Source: Bin87 sp965197635 (GTDB lineage Bacteria; Chloroflexota; Dehalococcoidia; Lucifugimonadales; UBA3495). Taken from it: DNA of 64,000 nt. Under the pieces are notes generated by a model that was not told where the DNA came from, ran no database searches, and saw nothing but the letters and a program-made list of their open reading frames with translations. The stretch spans positions 421,763 to 485,762 of the forward strand of contig CBDANN010000006.1 in assembly GCA_965197635.1 (NCBI GenBank), written 5' to 3'. Shown here piece by piece: positions 51,503 to 59,670 of this stretch. The position numbers were made by a program, and so were the translations under genes. Positions within the stretch are counted from its first letter, which is position 1, and the number at the start of each line of letters is the position of its first letter.

Positions 51503-52357
51503 ATGGATTACACCAAGCGACGGGAGCGGTATCGCGCCGTTCTGGCCGGCAATGTCTGCGTGCATCCCGGCTCTGTTTTTGACCCGATATCGGCGCGGGC
51601 CGCCGAGGATGTAGGGTTCGAGGTCGGTATGTTCGCCGGCTCCATCGCCAGCGGCACGGTGCTGGGCGCGCCGGACTACGTGGTGCTGACCCTCAGCGAG
51701 TTTGCCGAGCAGATCTACCGTATCTGCCGGGCCGGCCAACTGCCCCTGATGGTTGACGCTGACCACGGCTACGGCAACGCACTGAGCGTCAAGCGCACCG
51801 TGGAGGAGCTGGAAGCCTCCGGCGTCGCGGCCTTGACCATCGAGGACACCGTGCTGCCGATGCAGTTCGGAGGCGGCGCCAGGTTCATATCGCTGGAAGA
51901 GGGCGTGGGCAAGATGAAGGCGGCGCTGTCGGGTCGCACTGATCCCAACCTGGTGGTCGCCGGACGCACCAGCAGCCTGGCCGAAGGCTTGGACGAGTGC
52001 ATCCGTCGCGTTAAGGCATACGAGGCCGCCGGCGTGGACGCCATCTTCCTGGCCGGCGCCAGCACCAAGGCCGAAGTTGAGGCCGTGAACGCCGAGCTGA
52101 ACATCCCGCTGCTGCTGGGCGGCGCCGGCGGCGAGTTGTCGGACAAGGCATGGCTGGGCCAGAACGGCGTGCGGGTGGCTCTGCAGGGGCATTTGCCCTT
52201 CCAGGCCGCCATCAAGGCGGTGTACGACACCCTGAAGGCGCTGCGGGATGGGGTTGCGCCGGCCGACCTGCGGGACACCTTGGCCTCGCCGGACCTCATC
52301 GCCCAGGTCACCCGCAAGGACGATTACGACCAGCAGATTGCCGACTACCTGCGGTAG
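51503..52357 (+). CDS. Isocitrate lyase / PEP mutase superfamily protein
   Basis: ATG at 51503, GGAGCC upstream. ICL/PEPM fold: GSVFDPISARAAEDVGFEVG, MFAGSIASGTVLGAPDYVVL, PLMVDADHGYGNALSVKRTV (metal-binding Asp pair), ALTIEDTVLPMQFG (Glu-Asp), VVAGRTSSLAEGLDE and AGVDAIFLAGAS. 284 residues, close to oxaloacetate decarboxylase- and carboxyvinyl-carboxyphosphonate-mutase-like members. The KKCGH loop of true isocitrate lyases is absent. A C-C bond lyase on a 2-oxo- or hydroxy-acid is likely; substrate open. Confidence 0.85.
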   Translation: MDYTKRRERYRAVLAGNVCVHPGSVFDPISARAAEDVGFEVGMFAGSIASGTVLGAPDYVVLTLSEFAEQIYRICRAGQLPLMVDADHGYGNALSVKRTVEELEASGVAALTIEDTVLPMQFGGGARFISLEEGVGKMKAALSGRTDPNLVVAGRTSSLAEGLDECIRRVKAYEAAGVDAIFLAGASTKAEVEAVNAELNIPLLLGGAGGELSDKAWLGQNGVRVALQGHLPFQAAIKAVYDTLKALRDGVAPADLRDTLASPDLIAQVTRKDDYDQQIADYLR

Positions 52358-52398
52358 TCACACTGAGAAGCAATCGCAATTAAAACGGAGGAATCATC

Positions 52399-52788
52399 AT
52401 GGCATTCGTTTGCAACCACCTGCACCTGCGCAGCGAAGATCCGGACAACGCGGCCAAGTTCTACGTTGACAACTTCGGCGCGGAGATCATATCCACGCGG
52501 CCGTTGGCCAACACCGTGTCGCACCAGCTGGAACTCAACGGCCAGCCGCTGCTGACGGTATCCGGCGAGGCCGCGGGCGAGAACGCCGTCCCCGGGTCAA
52601 CCCACCCGCGTTTTGGTTTGGACCACTTCGGTTTCCAGACCGATGACATCCAGGCGGCTTTTGAGAATTTCAAGGCCCACGGGGCCAACATCATCTGCGA
52701 TCCGTGGACCATGCCCTCCGGCTCCCAGGTGATGTTCGTGGAAGCCCCGGACAAGGTCAGCCTGGAGATAATCCAGCGGCCTGACTAG
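52399..52788 (+). CDS. VOC-family protein
   Basis: ATG at 52399 with GGAGGA upstream. MAFVCNHLHLRSEDPDNAAK starts the VOC module (His at position 8, H-x-H), then FYVDNFGAEIISTRPL, GLDHFGFQTDDIQAAFENFK and the last strand MFVEAPDKVSLEIIQRPD (Glu ligand). 129 residues. It lies 41 nt after the ICL/PEPM gene and probably shares its message. Related to the VOC protein at 56589 (both begin MAF-x-NH-H). Confidence 0.87.
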   Translation: MAFVCNHLHLRSEDPDNAAKFYVDNFGAEIISTRPLANTVSHQLELNGQPLLTVSGEAAGENAVPGSTHPRFGLDHFGFQTDDIQAAFENFKAHGANIICDPWTMPSGSQVMFVEAPDKVSLEIIQRPD

Positions 52789-52813
52789 GGGCGCCTCAAC
52801 CACTCCAGCATAT

Positions 52814-52845
52814 TTGGGGCGTCCGTAGCGGACGCCCCAATTTTT
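52814..52845 (+). terminator. Rho-independent terminator after the VOC gene
   Basis: TTGGGGCGTCCG-tag-CGGACGCCCCAA followed by TTTTT. A 12-bp stem with a 3-nt loop, 26 nt after the stop at 52788. Its GGGGCG core belongs to the dispersed hairpin family. Confidence 0.85.
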
Positions 52846-52850
52846 GCCGA

Positions 52851-52859
52851 TGCTATAAT
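52851..52859 (+). promoter_or_regulatory. Extended -10 promoter for the tandem Uma2 genes
   Basis: TGCTATAAT (TG-n-TATAAT) lies 30 nt before the ATG at 52890, immediately after the terminator. Confidence 0.6.
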
Positions 52860-52889
52860 CGGGCCCTACCCTGTCACGCGGCAACTCGG

Positions 52890-53591
52890 ATGGTGACAAC
52901 AATGTCAACCGACGCGACAACTGCACTGCCCGCCCGTCGGCTGTTCAACGTGGATGAATATTTCGCCATGGGGGAAGCCGGCATCCTCACTCGGGGTGAC
53001 GGCATCGAACTGCTGGACGGGCAGTTGTTCTGCAAGTACGACGGCTCCCGGCGACGCTTCTCCGTGGAGGAATATTACAAGCTGGCCGAGGTGGGCATAC
53101 TGGCGCCGGACGAGCGGGTTGAACTGTTGGCGGGAGAGGTAATAAAAATGGCGGCAGTTGGCGATCGGCACGCATTTTGTGTCCGTTGGCTCATTAGGGT
53201 ACTGACGTTTGCGCTGGGTGACACGGCTCTTCTGGACGCACAAAATCCGGTTCGGCTTGATGCCAGGAACCAGCCACAGCCGGATTTGATGGTTCTGCGC
53301 TGGAGAGACGATGGGTATCGGGAGTTGCCCGGCTCCGAAGATGTGTTGCTGGTAATCGAAGTTTCTGACACTACCGCCGGGTTTGACCGCCGCCACAAAA
53401 CGCCCATGTATGCCACGTATGGGATTCCTGAAGTGTGGCTGTGGGATATTAACGCACGGCAAGTCGAGGTTTATGACGAACCGATAGCGGGCGGATACGC
53501 GAGGATGCGGGTGGTCGGGCCCGACGAAACCCTTTCGCCCGCCGCGCTGCCTGACGTTGTTATTTCAGTTGGCAAAGTAATGCCACAATGA
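52890..53591 (+). CDS. Uma2-family (DUF820) nuclease-fold protein, first of a tandem pair
   Basis: ATG at 52890 (or 52902). The N-terminus carries a doubled motif: RLFNVDEYFAMGEAGILTRGD, then RRFSVEEYYKLAEVGILAPDE. Uma2 core: VELLAGEVIKMAAVGDRHAF, QPDLMVLRWRDD (Asp), EDVLLVIEVSDTTAGFDRRHK (Glu, Lys), MYATYGIPEVWLWDI. 233 residues, complete catalytic set. The next gene 13 nt downstream is a close paralogue, so they arose by tandem duplication. Confidence 0.84.
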   Translation: MVTTMSTDATTALPARRLFNVDEYFAMGEAGILTRGDGIELLDGQLFCKYDGSRRRFSVEEYYKLAEVGILAPDERVELLAGEVIKMAAVGDRHAFCVRWLIRVLTFALGDTALLDAQNPVRLDARNQPQPDLMVLRWRDDGYRELPGSEDVLLVIEVSDTTAGFDRRHKTPMYATYGIPEVWLWDINARQVEVYDEPIAGGYARMRVVGPDETLSPAALPDVVISVGKVMPQ

Positions 53592-53604
53592 CCGGAGGAC
53601 GACG

Positions 53605-54291
53605 ATGGTTACACAGACCAATGCCGTTGAGCGTCGGCGGTTCACGGCGAAAGAATATTCCGCTATGGTGGAGGCGGGTATCCTGGCGCCGGGTGACGGG
53701 ATAGAGCTATTGGACGGGGACCTGTTCTGCAAGTACGACGGCCGGCGCCGGCGGTTCACGGTGGGCGAATACTACAAGATGGCCGAGGTCGGAATACTCG
53801 GCCCCGACGAGCGGGTTGAGTTACAAGACGGGGAGATCGTGATAATGCCGCCGATGGGCGATTGGCACGCGGCTTGCACTGCCGATTTTGCAGAGCTGTT
53901 GGAGGAAACAGTGGGGCGGCGGGCGAGTAAGCGCGTGCAAACCCCGTTGCGTCTGAATGACACATACGCGCCAGAGCCTGATCTGATGCTGTTGCGCCGT
54001 AGGGCTGATTCCTATCGTTCCGGCACGCCACGACCGGAAGACGTACTGTTGCTTATTGAGGTGGCCGATACCACGATTGGGCCTGACCGCCGCTGCAAGA
54101 TTACGGCTTATGCCCGCGCCGGTATTCCCGAACTGTGGCTTGCAGTCCGGGCGGCGCAGAACGTTGAGGTGCACTCGGAACCAGTGGAAGGGGTTTATAC
54201 CCGTGTGGAAATAGTAGGCATGGACAGCAGTCTGACGCCGGCAGCGTTCCCCGACATAACGATCCCGGTCATAGCGGTAATGTACGAATAG
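53605..54291 (+). CDS. Uma2-family (DUF820) nuclease-fold protein, second of a tandem pair
   Basis: ATG at 53605 (MVTQTNAVERRRFTAKEYSA), GGAGGAC upstream. The same doubled N-terminus (AMVEAGILAPGDGIELLDGD, then RRFTVGEYYKMAEVGILGPD). Core: VELQDGEIVIMPPMGDWHAA, APEPDLMLLRRRADS, EDVLLLIEVADTTIGPDRRCK, AYARAGIPELWL. 228 residues. The stop (54291) touches the convergent PIG-L gene. Confidence 0.84.
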   Translation: MVTQTNAVERRRFTAKEYSAMVEAGILAPGDGIELLDGDLFCKYDGRRRRFTVGEYYKMAEVGILGPDERVELQDGEIVIMPPMGDWHAACTADFAELLEETVGRRASKRVQTPLRLNDTYAPEPDLMLLRRRADSYRSGTPRPEDVLLLIEVADTTIGPDRRCKITAYARAGIPELWLAVRAAQNVEVHSEPVEGVYTRVEIVGMDSSLTPAAFPDITIPVIAVMYE

Positions 54292-55143
54292 TCACAGGCC
54301 GGCGAAAAAGTCGCTGGGCACCGTTTCGCCGTCCGCCACCGGAGGGATGGCGCGGATGAAGTGCTCAATGCCGATGACGGACGCGGCGACTTCCCGGGGT
54401 ACGCGCTCGTAGGGCCAGTCGGGCTGCAGCTGAGTGAAATGCCGCTTGATGCAGGCCATCTTGGCGTCCAGGCCGTCTGATGCGTCAACGGTGAGGTCGA
54501 TGGTGTCCGGGTCGGCGCCGTCGTTGACGCGGTCCGGCGGCGGCATGGGAAAGTCCACGCCGGCGGCTTGAAGGGTCTCGGCCATGTGGACCCGAAAGCC
54601 GCGGGGTCGCACGCTGTAAAAGAGGCGGTCGGTCTGGTGGGGCTGGATGCCGATGGCCATGTGGTGCGGGAAAGCCGTATCGTCGGCGGCCAGTCCGAAG
54701 GCGGTGGTGGCGTGCTGGCAGATGGCAATGTGATCCGGGTGGCCGTAGAGTCCGTCCATCCCGAAGGTGAGGATCACCTGGGGTCGGAACCGGCGAATTT
54801 CAAACACCAGCCGGGCGACCACCTCGTGCTCATCGGCCTGGACGAAAGCCTTGGGATGGTGGTTGTCGTCCCAGCCGGCCATGCCGGAATCGCGGTACTG
54901 GAGGACTTCGTGGGACTCGATGCCCAGCTCTTTGATCGCTTCCGCCAGTTCGGCGCGGCGCACCTCGCCAATCGTTTCGCGGGTGGCGGAACCGGGTTGT
55001 CGTATTTCCCCAAGTTCGCCGGAGGTGGTGGTGATCAACCGCGCGGTCACCCCCCGGGCGGTGTGCATGGCGATGGTCCCGCCGACGGGAAACGCCTCGT
55101 CGTCAGGATGGGCAAACAGAATGAGCAGGCGGTGGTCGGGCAT
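54292..55143 (-). CDS. PIG-L/LmbE-family deacetylase
   Basis: ATG at 55143 (MPDHRLLILFAHPDDEAFPV). The Zn motif AHPDDE is at the N-terminus, and the third ligand is in MDGLYGHPDHIAICQHAT (GHPDH). GELGEIRQPGSATRETIGEV and RRAELAEAIKELG are typical. 283 residues. It hydrolyses N-acetyl from amino-sugar conjugates (mycothiol/bacillithiol-type or other). It meets the Uma2 gene tail to tail with no space between. Confidence 0.9.
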   Translation of the reverse strand: MPDHRLLILFAHPDDEAFPVGGTIAMHTARGVTARLITTTSGELGEIRQPGSATRETIGEVRRAELAEAIKELGIESHEVLQYRDSGMAGWDDNHHPKAFVQADEHEVVARLVFEIRRFRPQVILTFGMDGLYGHPDHIAICQHATTAFGLAADDTAFPHHMAIGIQPHQTDRLFYSVRPRGFRVHMAETLQAAGVDFPMPPPDRVNDGADPDTIDLTVDASDGLDAKMACIKRHFTQLQPDWPYERVPREVAASVIGIEHFIRAIPPVADGETVPSDFFAGL

Positions 55144-55239
55144 AGCGATTTACTCTTCAATATGAGGGGAGCGAGTTACAGGCCAATCTTTTTTGCAGGA
55201 CGAGCGGAGGATCGACGGAGCTGCGCTTTCACTATCCCA

Positions 55240-55785
55240 TCACCGTTCGTCATGGGCAAGGGTTTGGCGGACGCGGTTGGGGAAAAGATCGATAGCCACC
55301 ATTTCTGCCAGTCGCTTGGTAAGTTTATACGTCACCGCTTGACCTTCTGCCATGCGTACCAACCTGCCTGCTCTACCCTCAGCTACCGCACCTTTCCTCC
55401 ACATATTGAAAACCACTTGATCCGGGCAAATTCCCAAGCACAGCAAATGATCGTATTCTCGGTCCAATCGAACGTGGTTGAACTGGAATGTGCCGTTTGC
55501 TCCAAGCGAAGCCGTTTTCACCTCAAATCTTACATCCTCAATCCGGAGATCTGTGGGTGAAACCCGACCTCCATTGCCAACCTCAATCTCATTCTGGCCC
55601 AAGTAACGTCGAATGAATTCCTCACCAATAGCGCCGCGATTGGTATTGCCGAGTCTACGGTAGCCGGCCAGAGGTGAGTCGCGCCAAATGTCCTCGGGAG
55701 CGTGTTCGCGGATGATGTCAACCAACAACTCGACAGCGTTTATACCGGCGGTTCCCATATGCCGCTCCCAGCGCCACCCTTCCAA
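55240..55785 (-). CDS. PD-(D/E)XK restriction-endonuclease-like protein
   Basis: ATG at 55785 (MEGWRWERHMGTAGINA), or at 55758 (MGTAGIN). Overlaps the methyltransferase end by up to 46 nt. Nuclease motif: RGAIGEEFIRRYLGQNE (Glu helix), RVSPTDLRIEDVRFEVKTASL (Asp...E-x-K), then FNHVRLDREYDHLLCLGICP and VVFNMWRKGAVAE. 181 residues. With the upstream DNA methyltransferase this makes a compact type II-like restriction-modification pair. Target sequence unknown. Confidence 0.75.
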   Translation of the reverse strand: MEGWRWERHMGTAGINAVELLVDIIREHAPEDIWRDSPLAGYRRLGNTNRGAIGEEFIRRYLGQNEIEVGNGGRVSPTDLRIEDVRFEVKTASLGANGTFQFNHVRLDREYDHLLCLGICPDQVVFNMWRKGAVAEGRAGRLVRMAEGQAVTYKLTKRLAEMVAIDLFPNRVRQTLAHDER

Positions 55786-56468
55786 AAAACAAGGAAGTAT
55801 GAATGGTTCTTCCTGGCGTGGACCTGGCGTACCGCTCGGCTCACCCCGGGACGGTTTTGACGCACAACCACAAACAAATCTTCAGCGACGAATCCGAGTT
55901 TTTCGTATGATTGAACGATTTCCAAATGTGTGAAGCGCTGTCGATTAGAGCACACTTCATCTTGACACTTCACGATTAACACGCCACGGTCGCGCAACAC
56001 CCGATACGCTTCTTTGCCAGCCTCATCGTACAACTCGATTACGGCTTGGTGGTATTTCTTCTTGGTCCGGTTCCCGGTGCCATTATTGCGGTAATGCTGC
56101 TCGAATGCCGTATGAACCGTGTGCGCAGTCCCGCCCGGTGAGTGCATGTAAGGCGGGTCGAGTATCACGCAATCGATCGTCGCGTCTTCGTAAGGAAGCT
56201 CACGGCAATCAACCCCGGTTTGGATGTCGGTGGGGAGCAACTGGTACCGCCCCGGAGGGACATTTCGCCAGAAAACCCCCTTGCCGAAGGTGACGTCGGC
56301 AACCAGGCTTCCTGGTGCGACATAGAGATCCAGAATATGCGGGAACGTGTCCTCGTTTCCGCCCACGTAGGCGCTGAAGACCAGTTGGTTGGTGGGCTGC
56401 CCGTTTTGCACTCGGCGACGTTCTGACACCGATTCTTCAACGGCCGCATATTCCCATAATTCCATCAT
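55740..56468 (-). CDS. DNA methyltransferase (DPPY type)
   Basis: ATG at 56468 (MMELWEYAAVEES). SAM-binding stretch VADVTFGKGVFWRNVPPGRY, catalytic CVILDPPYMHSPGGTAH (DPPY), LRDRGVLIVKCQDEVCSNRQ and a C-terminal FLVFWKGG. 242 residues. N6-adenine or N4-cytosine methylation. The gene order methyltransferase then nuclease, with overlap, would give protection first. The alternative, a solitary methyltransferase, is less likely given the nuclease. Confidence 0.83.
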   Translation of the reverse strand: MMELWEYAAVEESVSERRRVQNGQPTNQLVFSAYVGGNEDTFPHILDLYVAPGSLVADVTFGKGVFWRNVPPGRYQLLPTDIQTGVDCRELPYEDATIDCVILDPPYMHSPGGTAHTVHTAFEQHYRNNGTGNRTKKKYHQAVIELYDEAGKEAYRVLRDRGVLIVKCQDEVCSNRQRFTHLEIVQSYEKLGFVAEDLFVVVRQNRPGVSRAVRQVHARKNHSYFLVFWKGGAGSGIWEPPV

Positions 56469-56533
56469 CTATTACCGTCCGCAGGGGTCTGAACTATTCG
56501 GCTTGGTGAGTTCATAGTCTGGAGGCTATTGGC

Positions 56534-56561
56534 GTAGGGGCCAATAACCATCAGCCCCTAC
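56534..56561. repeat. Intergenic hairpin of the GTAGGGGC family
   Basis: GTAGGGGCCAAT and ATCAGCCCCTAC face each other with mismatches in the centre. It lies between the VOC gene end and the methyltransferase start. Confidence 0.6.
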
Positions 56562-56588
56562 GTTAGTGCGGTACGGCAACGGCAGGAG

Positions 56589-56951
56589 TCAGTTGTCCAG
56601 CACTTCAAGGACTTCGAGGATGATCCCCTGCGGCCCCTCGAAGAACATCACCCGACGCCCGCCGCCCACGGTGGTCTCTTCCAGCACGGTTGAGCCGCTG
56701 TTCTTCAGGTCGGCCATCGTGCCTTCGATGTCGGTGGTGTCGATGGCGATGTGCTCGAAGCCGTAGTTCTGCGGGTGGGTCTGCGTAGCGATGTGGTCGG
56801 TTACGTTGAGCGGCAGACCATGCAGGTCCAGGCGGAAGCCTCCGTTGGCGGCTTCCGAGGTGACGGTGGCGCCCAGGTTCTGCACGTACCAGTCGGCGGT
56901 GGCTTTGGGGTCCGGAGTCTTGAGGTGAACATGGTTGAGCGAGAATGCCAT
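56589..56951 (-). CDS. VOC-family protein
   Basis: ATG at 56951 with AGGAGG upstream; the longer frame is antisense filler. MAFSLNHVHLKTPDPKATAD (H-x-H) starts the module, then WYVQNLGATVTSEAANG, NYGFEHIAIDTTDIEGTMAD (His) and RRVMFFEGPQGIILEVLEVL (Glu ligand). 120 residues. Metal-dependent VOC enzyme; reaction unknown. Confidence 0.87.
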   Translation of the reverse strand: MAFSLNHVHLKTPDPKATADWYVQNLGATVTSEAANGGFRLDLHGLPLNVTDHIATQTHPQNYGFEHIAIDTTDIEGTMADLKNSGSTVLEETTVGGGRRVMFFEGPQGIILEVLEVLDN

Positions 56952-57039
56952 GATGATGAATCCTCCTGCTGAAAATGGTTCGGTAATTGATGCCTGTAAC
57001 CGGCCCGATTGTAACATAACGCCCTGGTGTACTCGGCGG

Positions 57040-57048
57040 TGATATACT
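57040..57048 (+). promoter_or_regulatory. -10 element for the F420/NADP-reductase-like gene
   Basis: TGATATACT (TG-n-TATACT) lies 39 nt before the ATG at 57088. Confidence 0.4.
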
Positions 57049-57087
57049 TTCGCGGCAACCCGACTACGGACTACGGAGGCGATATTG

Positions 57088-57735
57088 ATGCTGGCATTTC
57101 TGGGAGGCACCGGGCCGGAAGGCAAAGGATTGGCGTTGCGGCTGGCCATGGCCGGTGAAGCCGTGGTTATCGGCTCGCGGGACGCGGCGCGCGCTCAGGA
57201 AGCGGCGGATGAGCTCCTGGCCCTGGCCCCGGGAACGACCATCTCGGGCGCGGTGAACCCCGACGCGGCGGCGCAATCCGACGTGGTGTTCCTCACCATG
57301 CCCTACAACGGAATGTCGCCCACCATCGCCGGCGTGGGCGATGCGCTGAATGGCAAGACGGTGGTGACGGTAATCGCCCCGATGCGGTTCGAGCGGGGCG
57401 TCGGAGCAATCGCCGAGGAGGTGGAGGCCGGCTCGGCGGCGCAAGAGGCCCAGGCCGCCGCTCCTCAATCCCGCGTGGTGGCCGCGTTCCAAAACGTGTC
57501 AGCGGAAGAATTGCTGAAGCCCGGCGTCACGCTGGATGAGGACGTGGTCATTTGCGCCGACGACGCGGACGCCAAACAGGCGGTTATCGACCTGACGCGC
57601 CAGATCCCGAACCTCCGCCCGGTGGACGCCGGCGCGCTGTACAACGCCAAGTACGTGGAGCAGATAACCCCGCTCCTGGTGAACATCAACCGCATCCACC
57701 GGGTGCATTCGGGGGTGCGGATAACGGGTGTTTAG
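57088..57735 (+). CDS. NADPH-dependent F420 reductase-like protein
   Basis: ATG at 57088, preceded by GGAGG. MLAFLGGTGPEGKGLALRLA has the NADP-binding GGTGxxGxGLA of F420:NADP oxidoreductases. Then VVIGSRDAARAQEAADELL (Ser-Arg for the NADP phosphate), AAQSDVVFLTMPYNGMSPT, TVVTVIAPM and VVAAFQNVSAEELL. 215 residues, the family size. It would pass hydride between F420H2 and NADP. F420 use fits a Chloroflexota or actinobacterial setting and the LLM enzyme at the left edge. Confidence 0.8.
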   Translation: MLAFLGGTGPEGKGLALRLAMAGEAVVIGSRDAARAQEAADELLALAPGTTISGAVNPDAAAQSDVVFLTMPYNGMSPTIAGVGDALNGKTVVTVIAPMRFERGVGAIAEEVEAGSAAQEAQAAAPQSRVVAAFQNVSAEELLKPGVTLDEDVVICADDADAKQAVIDLTRQIPNLRPVDAGALYNAKYVEQITPLLVNINRIHRVHSGVRITGV

Positions 57736-57791
57736 CGGCAGGCCGCGACTTTGGCATACCCAGGGTCCTATGATCCAAAAGACTATTGGCC

Positions 57792-58250
57792 ATGGGCCGG
57801 CAGAGAGAGGGAGTTGGCGTACTCAGGATTGCGCTGGATAGCATTTCGCACCGATGGGCCGGTTGGGGTCTTACGGTTCACGCCGCGCTGACTTTGGGAG
57901 GAACGATATGGGCGATCCAGCAGGCCATCACCGGCGGCGAACATGAGACGGCTTACGCGCTTTATGTGGCAGTCGGCATTGGATTGATAAAGGCGTTTGG
58001 AATTTCTACAGCCACGGTCGTTACGGCAGCGGAGGTCACTGATGCCACCATGGTAATCGCTCATTTTGTCGGCCAAAGAATGAAGGCCGAAGGTATTGCT
58101 GAGGGCCGAGAACAAGGTCGGATGGAAGGTCGGGCGGAAGTCAAGGCGCAGGTGAACGAAAAGATCAATCAACTGGTGGAAGCCCACCCGGAGTTACGGG
58201 AAGAGCTAGAGGCCCTTTTGATCCGCGAGGATAAGGCCGACGACGGCTAA
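57792..58250 (+). CDS. Small membrane protein with coiled-coil tail
   Basis: ATG at 57792 (MGRQREGVGVLRIALD); the frame opens two codons earlier with TTG. Two hydrophobic segments (GLTVHAALTLGGTIWAIQQA and YALYVAVGIGLIKAFGISTA), then a charged helix with EGREQGRMEGRAEVKAQVNE and a final coiled coil. 152 residues. The EGRxEGR pattern is also seen in tails of Rpn-type and other transposase-associated proteins. Family not recognised. Confidence 0.45.
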   Translation: MGRQREGVGVLRIALDSISHRWAGWGLTVHAALTLGGTIWAIQQAITGGEHETAYALYVAVGIGLIKAFGISTATVVTAAEVTDATMVIAHFVGQRMKAEGIAEGREQGRMEGRAEVKAQVNEKINQLVEAHPELREELEALLIREDKADDG

Positions 58251-58399
58251 CCGTCGTGGTCCTTTCGCAAACTCATTGCAAGGGGTGCGGATACAGAGGA
58301 TGCGGATAACGTGGGGTCTGATGCAAACCTTGCGGCTGGTGCGGCAACCTACGCCACGGAATCGTTGACATTGCGTCTCTTATAAGCGACAATCCCTGA

Positions 58400-58681
58400 G
58401 TGGAGGTCGTCTATACCAGAGTCTTTGAAAGATGGCTGAAAGGTTTGCGCGACATCCGAGCAAAAGCTTCGATTGTGTCCCGCGTCGAACGCATTGAGGA
58501 TGGCAGCTTCGGGGACCACGCATCGGTCAGCGGCAGCGAGTTGCGGGTCGATGCCGGCCCCGGCCATCGGGTGTACTACCCGATAAGGCGGCACACGATG
58601 GTGATCCTGCTTTGCGGAGGCGACAAGTCCAGCCCGGCTCGAGACATAAGGCGAGCTCAGCAAATGGCTGCGGAATTGTAG
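58400..58681 (+). CDS. RelE/HigB-like toxin (Gp49 type)
   Basis: GTG at 58400. 93 residues: VVYTRVFERWLKGLRDIRAK, ASIVSRVERIEDGSFGDHAS, SELRVDAGPGHRVYYPIRRH and VILLCGGDKSSPARDIRRAQ. This is the phage-Gp49/HigB-like toxin pattern (FxxWLxxLRD, ELRxxxGPGxRVYY, LLxGGDK). An mRNA interferase is likely. The antitoxin gene follows 9 nt later. Confidence 0.85.
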   Translation: MEVVYTRVFERWLKGLRDIRAKASIVSRVERIEDGSFGDHASVSGSELRVDAGPGHRVYYPIRRHTMVILLCGGDKSSPARDIRRAQQMAAEL

Positions 58682-58690
58682 GGATATGCC

Positions 58691-58966
58691 ATGGAACTCA
58701 AGCAATTTGACGTGGTTGACTTCCTCGACAGCGACGAGGCGTTGATCGAGTACCTCAATGTGGCGCTGGAAGAGAAAGACCCGACCTACTTCACCAAGGC
58801 CCTGGGTAACGTTGCACGCGCCAAGGGCATGACTTCCATTTCGGAAGCCAGCGGATTGGGACGGCAGTCGCTGTACCGAGCACTTTCCAGCGAAGGCAAC
58901 CCACGCATAGACACTTTGTTCAAAGTTCTGGACAGCCTCAATCTCAAACTGGCAATCACCCAATAG
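58691..58966 (+). CDS. HigA-like antitoxin
   Basis: ATG at 58691. DVVDFLDSDEALIEYLNVAL, FTKALGNVARAKGMTSISEA and SGLGRQSLYRALSSEGNPRI, then VLDSLNLKLAI. The HTH (EASGLGRQSLYRAL) is the addiction-module antidote pattern. 91 residues. Forms a toxin-first operon with 58400; the DNA-binding domain should repress it. Paralogue of the antitoxin at 61918. Confidence 0.87.
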   Translation: MELKQFDVVDFLDSDEALIEYLNVALEEKDPTYFTKALGNVARAKGMTSISEASGLGRQSLYRALSSEGNPRIDTLFKVLDSLNLKLAITQ

Positions 58967-59086
58967 TCTGATTCAGAGCATTAGTTTTGGATAACTGTCC
59001 GATCTCCCAGTTAGGATAAGGACAGTACGCGTCTCTCTGCCCGCGCCGAACCGCGAGTTCCGGCAGGGCCGACAGGAGGAACAACC

Positions 59087-59611
59087 ATGCCACGAGCTAC
59101 ACTTGACTTGCAGAACGACGCCGACCTGGCTGCCGTGGTCGGACAGTGGAAATGCGCCTATGGCTTTGTGCCCGGGCAGCCCAACGAGGGCGTGGAAAGC
59201 GAGATGGAGGGTTCGCCTTGCCGGCTGCCCGACTTTGATGATTCAGGCTGGGATGCCTGCGCAGACCTGGGCGCCTGGCGCCGCACCGGCGTATCGTTCG
59301 TATGGTATCGCCTCAAGGCCACGCTGCCGGAAACGGTGGGCGGACGGTCGCTGGAAGGCGCACGATGCCTGTTTGAATCCTGCATCGACGACTACGGGGA
59401 AATCTGGATTAACGGGGAGTGCGACCGGGAGCGGGCGACGGTGCAGGGGTTCAACGTGCCGCAGCGGGTGGTGGTGTCCACCGAGCCCAGCGCCGGCGAC
59501 GAGGTCACCATCGCGATACTGGCGATGAACGGGCCGTTGGCGGCCCCGGGGGGCGCGGTGTTCGTGCGCTATGCCACGCTGGCCTTCGAGTGGCGAGAGG
59601 CCGGGCGGTAG
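59087..59611 (+). CDS. Galactose-binding-like (jelly-roll) domain protein
   Basis: ATG at 59087, GGAGGAAC upstream. The core resembles the N-terminal sugar-binding domain of family-2 glycosidases: DFDDSGWDACADLGAWRRTG, VSFVWYRLKATLPETV, CIDDYGEIWINGE and VTIAILAMNGPLAAPGG. 174 residues with only this domain, and no catalytic domain. No signal peptide. Possibly a carbohydrate-binding accessory; role unknown. Confidence 0.65.
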   Translation: MPRATLDLQNDADLAAVVGQWKCAYGFVPGQPNEGVESEMEGSPCRLPDFDDSGWDACADLGAWRRTGVSFVWYRLKATLPETVGGRSLEGARCLFESCIDDYGEIWINGECDRERATVQGFNVPQRVVVSTEPSAGDEVTIAILAMNGPLAAPGGAVFVRYATLAFEWREAGR

Positions 59612-59635
59612 CTTTTCAGCGGTAGCCGTGCCGGG

Positions 59636-59663
59636 GTAGGGGCGACGCATGCGTCGCCCCTAC
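59636..59663. repeat. Perfect 28-bp palindrome of the GTAGGGGCG family
   Basis: GTAGGGGCGACGCA meets its exact reverse complement TGCGTCGCCCCTAC with no loop. It sits between the convergent ends of two genes, where it could stop transcription in both directions. Confidence 0.9.
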
Positions 59664-59670
59664 GTTCGCA

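Noticed and set aside
58349..58963. 204-codon minus-strand frame opposite the HigBA-like pair
   Set aside because: Antisense to two genes with clear toxin and antitoxin motifs.
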